This document shows, in pieces, positions 51,030 to 56,426 of a stretch of DNA of 56,426 nt. A program made the translations under genes and the position numbers. The stretch covers positions 1 to 56,426 of the forward strand of contig MU401546.1 in NCBI GenBank assembly GCA_022579005.1, given 5' to 3'. The DNA is from Poronia punctata. Taxonomy: Eukaryota; Ascomycota; Sordariomycetes; Xylariales; Xylariaceae. The notes below the pieces were generated by a model. It saw nothing but the letters and a program-made list of their open reading frames with translations. It did not search any database and was not told where the DNA came from. The first letter of the stretch is position 1, and each line of letters starts with the position of its first letter.

Positions 51030-51350
51030 GGACGATTAAGGTATTTCCGACGAGGTGGAATATCTATCAGTATTGATCTATTGATCTTGTGGAGTACGGG
51101 ATATAGTTTGTGTTGTAGAGAGGGGAGTGTGGTATATTAAAATGAAACATTATCCGTTCCTTGATGAAAAATATCTGCCAAGTCCATTGTTATATGCCAA
51201 TGCTTTTAACCTGAGCACGTATGCGTGACTCCATTCCTACCAATCATCATATCCCTCGTGAATCAACAAGTGACGTGGTAAAATCTTAAAAACGAAAACA
51301 AAGTATCCTATAACAAAAACGAAGTAATCCCCATGCATGAACTCATCACA
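51030..51350. other. 3' spacer between convergent dioxygenase and FAH genes
   Basis: A 321-bp stretch holding the 3' ends of both genes. No gene is seen. Confidence 0.6.
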
Positions 51351-52649
51351 TCAGTCCTCCTCATACCTAACCCGATTAACAAGCGTCCCGATCCCCTCAA
51401 TCTCGACACGAACCTCGCCACCATCCTCCAGCACGACGCGCGGTTCCCGGAAATATCCGATACCGGCAGGCGTACCGGTCAGAATGATGGATCCAGCCTC
51501 GAGCGTCGTGCCTCTGGAAAGATAGGCGATTTGCTGCCGTAGCGTGAAGATCATATTACTCGTATTGCCGTCCTGGACGACTCTCGAGTTGTATCTGGTC
51601 TTGATGGATAGTCTTTGCGGGTCGGGGATCGCGGTTTTGGATACTAGGACCGGACCTGTTTTTTTTTTTTTTTTTTTTTTTTGGTTAGTTTTTTTTTGCC
51701 CCCTTTTTTACGGGCGATACCTAAGGTAAGTAAGGAAGGTAAAGGGGACAAGACATACCAAGAGGACAACTCCCATCGAGACCTTTGCCAAAACACCACT
51801 GTCCACCCATGATCTGCAATTTCCGCGCAGACACGTCGTTGGATACCGTGTAGCCCAATACGTGATCCAATGCGTCGTCTTCGGATATGTCGCGTCCCGT
51901 GCGGCCGATGACGGCGCAGAGCTCGCCTTCGTAGTCGCTCGAGCCGTCTTGGGCGATCTTGGGGATTGTCAGGGAGGCTGGGTACGGGTCTGCTAGGGCT
52001 GTTCGGGGCTTGGTGAATAGGACGGGGACTTGGGGGATGGGGAATCCTCCTTCCTAAAAGGGGGAGGGGGGGGGGGTTGGCGTTAGTGTTTAGTGTTTAG
52101 TGAATTCGAGGGGTCTTGGGTTAAGTAAGTAGGTTTTGGTTGGTTGGTTGGTTGGTTGGTTGGTTGGTTGAGTAGGAAGGTAGGAAGGTGGAGGAGAGAT
52201 GGAGGGAAGGGAAGGGAAGGGAAGGGAAGGGAAGTGGGATTGATTTAAATACTTACCTCGGCGTGGTCCTTGTAGTTCAACCCCAGACATCGGATGTAAT
52301 TACACTCGCCGGCCGATACTGGCGAGAGGAGCTACATACGTAGATTCTTGTTATTTTCATTTCATTTCGTTTCGTTTCGTTTCGTTTCTTCTACTATCAA
52401 AACGCAAGGGTAGGAAGAAAGGGGGGAATAGATAGATAAGCATACCCTCTCAACAGTATAAACGAGCGAGGTAGAAACAACCCGACCATCAAAGATGGAT
52501 CCCCGGACTAGATAGGCCTTGATACCGACCTCGCCATCCAGGGAATCCTTTCCGGCATCTCGAGTGGGATCTACTAGTTGTCCTAGATGGACTTGATGAT
52601 CCTCTTTGGCTATGAAGCGGATGATGTGTGTCCAGTCACCGCCGTCCAT
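51351..52649 (-). CDS. Fumarylacetoacetate hydrolase (FAH) family protein
   Basis: Exons 52649-52446, 52331-52257, 52053-51759 and 51655-51351; 292 residues, the usual size for FAHD1-like and 2-hydroxyhepta-2,4-diene-1,7-dioate isomerase-like members. Introns are 114, 203 and 103 nt; the second carries (GGTT)n, (GGGAA)n and a C-run, the third a long poly-A/T run. Seen: N-terminal small domain (THIIRFIAKEDHQVHLGQL), then the FAH fold with NYIRCLGLNYKDHAEE, SSDYEGELCAVIGR (acidic Mg2+ ligands), GYTVSNDVSARKLQ, GQWCFGKGLDGSCPLGP and LEAGSIILTGTPAGIGYFREP. Members hydrolyse, decarboxylate or isomerise 1,3-dicarbonyl or dienoate acids. With the convergent extradiol dioxygenase next door, it could process the ring-opened product. 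Mitochondrial oxaloacetate decarboxylase activity (FAHD1-like) is an alternative; no presequence is visible. Confidence 0.93.
52054..52256 (-). repeat. Repeat-rich intron of the FAH gene
   Basis: On the plus strand this 203-nt intron contains (GGTT)n at about 52137-52168, (GGGAA)n at about 52205-52232 and a G-run at 52062-52076. These explain its larger size than the other introns and make it likely to vary in length. Confidence 0.85.
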
Positions 52650-55600
52650 TTTGTGTTTCTTTTACTAGTGTGTTTTTGTTTTTGTTTAATATTGAAAAGG
52701 TGCTTGCTTATTGACTTGAGTTTTTCTTCTTTCACTGGTGTTGGTTTTGATGGAACTGGGGGAGAAAATGGGGTTTGATGAAGTTGCAGAAAATAGGTTT
52801 TGGATTTATAAAAGTTTTCTTTTATATAAACGGACAGATCTCTATAGAATTCCACAAGTCCTGCCAGTGCGAACGGACATCCGGAGGTCCCGCCACAACG
52901 TTGATAAATCTTTGCGGGGCATAAGATAGGTTTCTGTCGTGGGGTAATCCCGAACATTTTCGGTGCCGTGAATCCCCGCTCTTGCCTGCCCCTCCCATCC
53001 CGGGATGGGACCTTGTAAAAAGTTGGCGTCTTTTGTTGATAAGGTGCGCCGGATCGTGCGGATACCTATACTGGATAGGATCGGTTATAACACTGTATGA
53101 AAGATGGTTTTATAGATAGCAGCTCTAAACTACCTACGCAATTGGGAAAAGAAATCCCGTCGGGTTTTAGTCGGGGTTTGGAGGGAGATAAAAGAGCACT
53201 GTGTCGGACTACAATCATCGTTCTTGTCTCTAAAGATGTATATTGGTTTCGCTCTGCTATTGACATACTGTGGGGTGTATAATAGGGATTAGGTACCAGA
53301 TCAAATGTCCTCCGGGACAATCCAAGTCAATCAAACCACTTGGCACAATATACATATAAACAAAGGCAGGGAAACACTCTTTGATTGATTCTTCTAGCGA
53401 ATGGAGTGGATGGAATGTTTCCCTAAACTTGTATCTAGGTAGGGGACCGTTTATCGGGGAAGGTACGAACTTCAAGGGCACTCACTGTTCTACGAGTATT
53501 GAAGTATACACGTATATATATATGCAGGGACGCGGCGTCATTTAGAAAGAAAAAAAAAAGGGAAGGGTTCTCACATTTCCCCCCTTTCCCTCACGTCTAT
53601 CTAGGGTCTACTATCGGTTACCAGCGGTATTTTTGGGTATTTCGGACCTGAGAATATTGAGAAAGAAAAGAAGAAAGAATTAATCTTGAGATATGCTACA
53701 TCTACTGTAGGGTCTATATTCTGTCTGCTGTGTAGTGCAGTGCCGGCCCAGGTGGCAAACACCTGATACACTGTGTCGACTACAGCAACACTGCCTCCTA
53801 AAGGTCCCTCCTTTGTAAGAACATGTAACCCTTCGACATTCAGAAACAAGTCATTTTATATATCTACCTAGATAGATAAGAGGCAGTGTTACAGTTTTTG
53901 AACGGCTTAAAAGGGCCGAGGTTAGCTATTTGACCTAGTCTAGTAGGTTAAACGGCAATGAAGGGGATCGGAAGGGCTACAAAGACCTAGGTTAGGCAGT
54001 GTAATATACGCAAGGTTGCTAAAAACTGCGAATAGCTTCACTCTGAAGGTGGCGGGAACCTTGTAGAGGTAGATACGGTATACCTGACGCGTCTATACTG
54101 TGTTACAGATGGCACCAGGTGATTGACACTGCACTACAGCAGATGCAGCATACCTTACCTATCTCTTGATTTTTGCATGTACGTGTACCTACTCGTACAG
54201 CTGAAGCCGTCCGCCCAATTATTGTCTGTCTGTCTGTGTCGTCAGCCAAAGCACGGTCCCACCGGTACCGGTTTGGGTATTAACGGATGAGATATTTTCC
54301 GGACAGGACATAATCCAGTTATGAAAGTTAGTTTACACGTAGAGCAATAGGAGTAAAGGAGTTTATTTTACATGTACAAAATAAGAAACAGTACGAGTAT
54401 ATCTTTACAAGTGTTTGATAGAAAGAAGATATGACTCTTAGTAAGGTACCGTTTAAGCTGTAGCAGAGACAGTGGTCTAAAGAAACAACCCTATCTTGAA
54501 ACATCGGACATTTGTGTTTCTTTGACTGGGAGGGAAAACTAAGGTTAGATAAGTGTCCATGGTATAAAAGAACTATATTTGATAGGTTGGTGAAAATATG
54601 TAGGTATTTATATTTCAACGAGCGTGACAAGTATCAAAACACAGACGCAAGCAGGCAAGACCCCTTTTTAACCACCTTCTAGAAAACCGTCATATTGACT
54701 AAACATATATATCATCTTCCACAGTACTTTATTACGACTCTACAAGTGTACGTGTACGGTATCTAGATAGCCGTTGCTTGCTTTTCCCTCCTGTGCCGCC
54801 GATCGGCGTATAGATGTAGTAAGTGGTGTGAAGATCAGGAAGAATCCGTTGATCGTTATCCTGGGACCGTTAAATAACGGCCAGATGAGGCTCTGATTTT
54901 CATTATAGATGATGATGACATACATCACCTATCCTATTGTGTATAACTTGATGTTATGGTCCTGAATAGAAAAGATATATTTTCCTTTTTATCTTGCTCA
55001 AACTTCTTTCTTCTTTTCTTATGATATGGATTTCTGCTTTTTGGGTGTACACGCGCTCTGTCAAAGCTTTATTGCGTACTACTTTTACTCTACATCTAAG
55101 CGTTAGACTATCAGCACAACCCTCTTCTTCATCCTCTTAATAGATTGGCAGCGAACACTAACATACACGTATAACTACCCCCCGACACATATGAGAATAG
55201 GAGCCATCCGTCCCAGACCAAGCAAGAAAGGATGTCAGCATCGGAGGAACTACAGACCCGAAAACGCCGAGACGTTATTTTCTATCTACACGTCATCCAT
55301 CCATCCATCCATCCATCCGTCCTCGAGAGCATCCTCCACCTATCCCCGATATCGTTCATAACCCACCAACGAATACCATCACGCGTGAAGGTTTCAGAGG
55401 CAGAAGAAGTACCTAAGGGGCACGGGGGTGTCCAAACTCAAGTCTCCACGTGCCGAAAAAGCAAAAAAAAAAAAAAAAACCCCCCCAAGACCAAGACCAA
55501 GATCCCCGGTACAAACTCCTCCGCTTTTCCTTCCTTCCTTCATTCCTTCATTCATTCAGTGAACACGTGGGGGGAAAGGAAAGGTGAGCACAGGGTGTAC

Positions 55601-56355
55601 TGTAAACGCCACAAAAGAAACAAGGAACGAGGCTTGCAGGTGAAAAGGTCAATGTTTCCAAGCTGAAAAAGCATTCAACGGTAATGCATAATACATGACC
55701 GACCGCCATGATTGATTCTGCCAGCCCGACCCCAGAACGCCCGCAGGGGAAAGGAAAGCAAGAACCAATACCTACGTCCGAACACAACCCGTCCCGATAT
55801 GGATCAAGGAGAAGGGAATACCGAAGACAGATACATACATACATACCTACACCTTTTCTTGATAGATGGACGGAGTAACCTAACCTTAGGTAAAGTAGGC
55901 GGCGTTTAAGTTACATGGTAAGCAACGCTATATATGTACGGTGACGCATGTCAATTTTTAAGCGAACAACAGTAAGTAAGCACGAGTATAACAGCCCTTG
56001 AATAGGAAAAGGGGAAAAAAAAAAAAATACGCGCTGCAGCTTTTGACTAGGGTTCAAATCAAGCAAAAAGGTGATATCGCCCGATGAGGTTTTTCAATAT
56101 CAGTGATCCGTCAAGCCACATAGAGTCTTGGCCCTTCCTTTTTTGCCTACATACTTACCTACTCATCCAAGGAAAGATGGAAAACCCTTGACACTAGGGT
56201 AGGCGTCGGCAATGTTGGAGAGATAGGTAGATAGATGCCTAGGAGGGCTAGAAGATTCGGTTGGTGATTCTGCTCCGGGGCCAACACAAACTAAACTAAC
56301 AAGAAAAACTCGGCTATCTATGCTCGACGGCGCTTTTGAGTTTAGGTTTTGCGCG
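52650..56355. other. 3.7-kb gene-free end region
   Basis: Upstream of the FAH gene. No gene supported: the largest frame (55232-55666) is built on CCAT and AAAG simple repeats. TACGAGTA/TACTCGTA at 53491, 54190 and 54392. A (CCAT)n tract is at about 55289-55318. Confidence 0.55.
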
Positions 56356-56380
56356 GGGGGGGGGGGGGGGGGGGGGGCCG

Positions 56381-56426
<46 letters not shown>
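56356..56426. other. Poly-G end, probable sequencing artefact
   Basis: Almost pure G for 70 bases, broken only by CCGC. This is typical of false poly-G calls from two-colour short-read chemistry at a contig end, not of genomic DNA. Confidence 0.9.

Noticed and set aside
55232..55666. 144-codon frame near the right end
   Set aside because: Made largely of (CCAT)n, poly-A and CCTT repeats that give HPSIHPS and KKKKK runs; no sign of a real protein.
56356..56426. G-rich end as a possible telomere or G-quadruplex
   Set aside because: Nearly pure G with no TTAGGG periodicity; far more likely false base calls at a contig end.

Overview
This window is a piece of a filamentous ascomycete nuclear genome (Pezizomycotina). 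The best guess is Sordariomycetes, judged only from the feel of the proteins (FEN1, VID27 and a Dal5-like permease). The evidence for a fungus is direct. Genes are split by short GT-AG introns of 50-203 nt with CTAAC- or CTGAC-like branch sites. Regulators are of the Zn(II)2Cys6 and C2H2/fungal_trans kinds. Intergenic DNA is long and full of microsatellites and small dispersed motifs. I rebuilt 15 gene models by joining exons by hand. All junctions keep the reading frame, but none has been tested against RNA.

Layout. 1-0.5 kb is an AT-rich, palindrome-bearing tract. 1-3.3 kb holds a Mediator Med9-like gene (+) facing tubulin-binding cofactor C (-). 3.3-11.6 kb is gene-poor, with one small secreted protein at 6.7-7.2 kb. 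11.6-13.5 kb is a Zn2Cys6 regulator (-). 14.0-14.6 kb is a MITE-like inverted repeat. 14.9-22.2 kb carries three minus-strand housekeeping-type genes: VID27, a DUF1295 membrane protein and a mitochondrial P-loop ATPase. 23.4-25.1 kb is a proline-rich gene interrupted by an in-frame TAG. 27.5-31.2 kb is the standout gene, a lectin-like beta-propeller joined in frame to a full tyrosinase. 31.7-31.9 kb holds a 10-N assembly gap with artefact-like GC runs. 31.9-34.2 kb has two small uncharacterised genes. 34.9-38.7 kb has FEN1/RAD27, with a 5-nt microexon, and a Dal5-type MFS permease. 38.7-42.6 kb is empty. 42.6-43.5 kb is a mannitol-dehydrogenase-type SDR. 46.4-52.6 kb is a possible catabolic mini-cluster: a C2H2/fungal_trans regulator, an extradiol (VOC) dioxygenase and an FAH-family hydrolase/isomerase. 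52.7-56.4 kb has no gene and ends in a poly-G artefact.

How the genes may work together. The TF, dioxygenase and FAH genes are adjacent and fit a regulated aromatic meta-cleavage route: ring opening, then C-C hydrolysis, decarboxylation or isomerisation of the product. The other genes look like independent housekeeping functions: transcription (Med9), tubulin folding (TBCC), DNA replication and repair (FEN1) and protein turnover (VID27).

The strongest candidates for something new are the propeller-tyrosinase fusion (27487-31171), the FEN1 microexon that carries the catalytic aspartate, and a dispersed octamer TACGAGTA/TACTCGTA. I counted 17 copies of the octamer, all outside the predicted coding exons.
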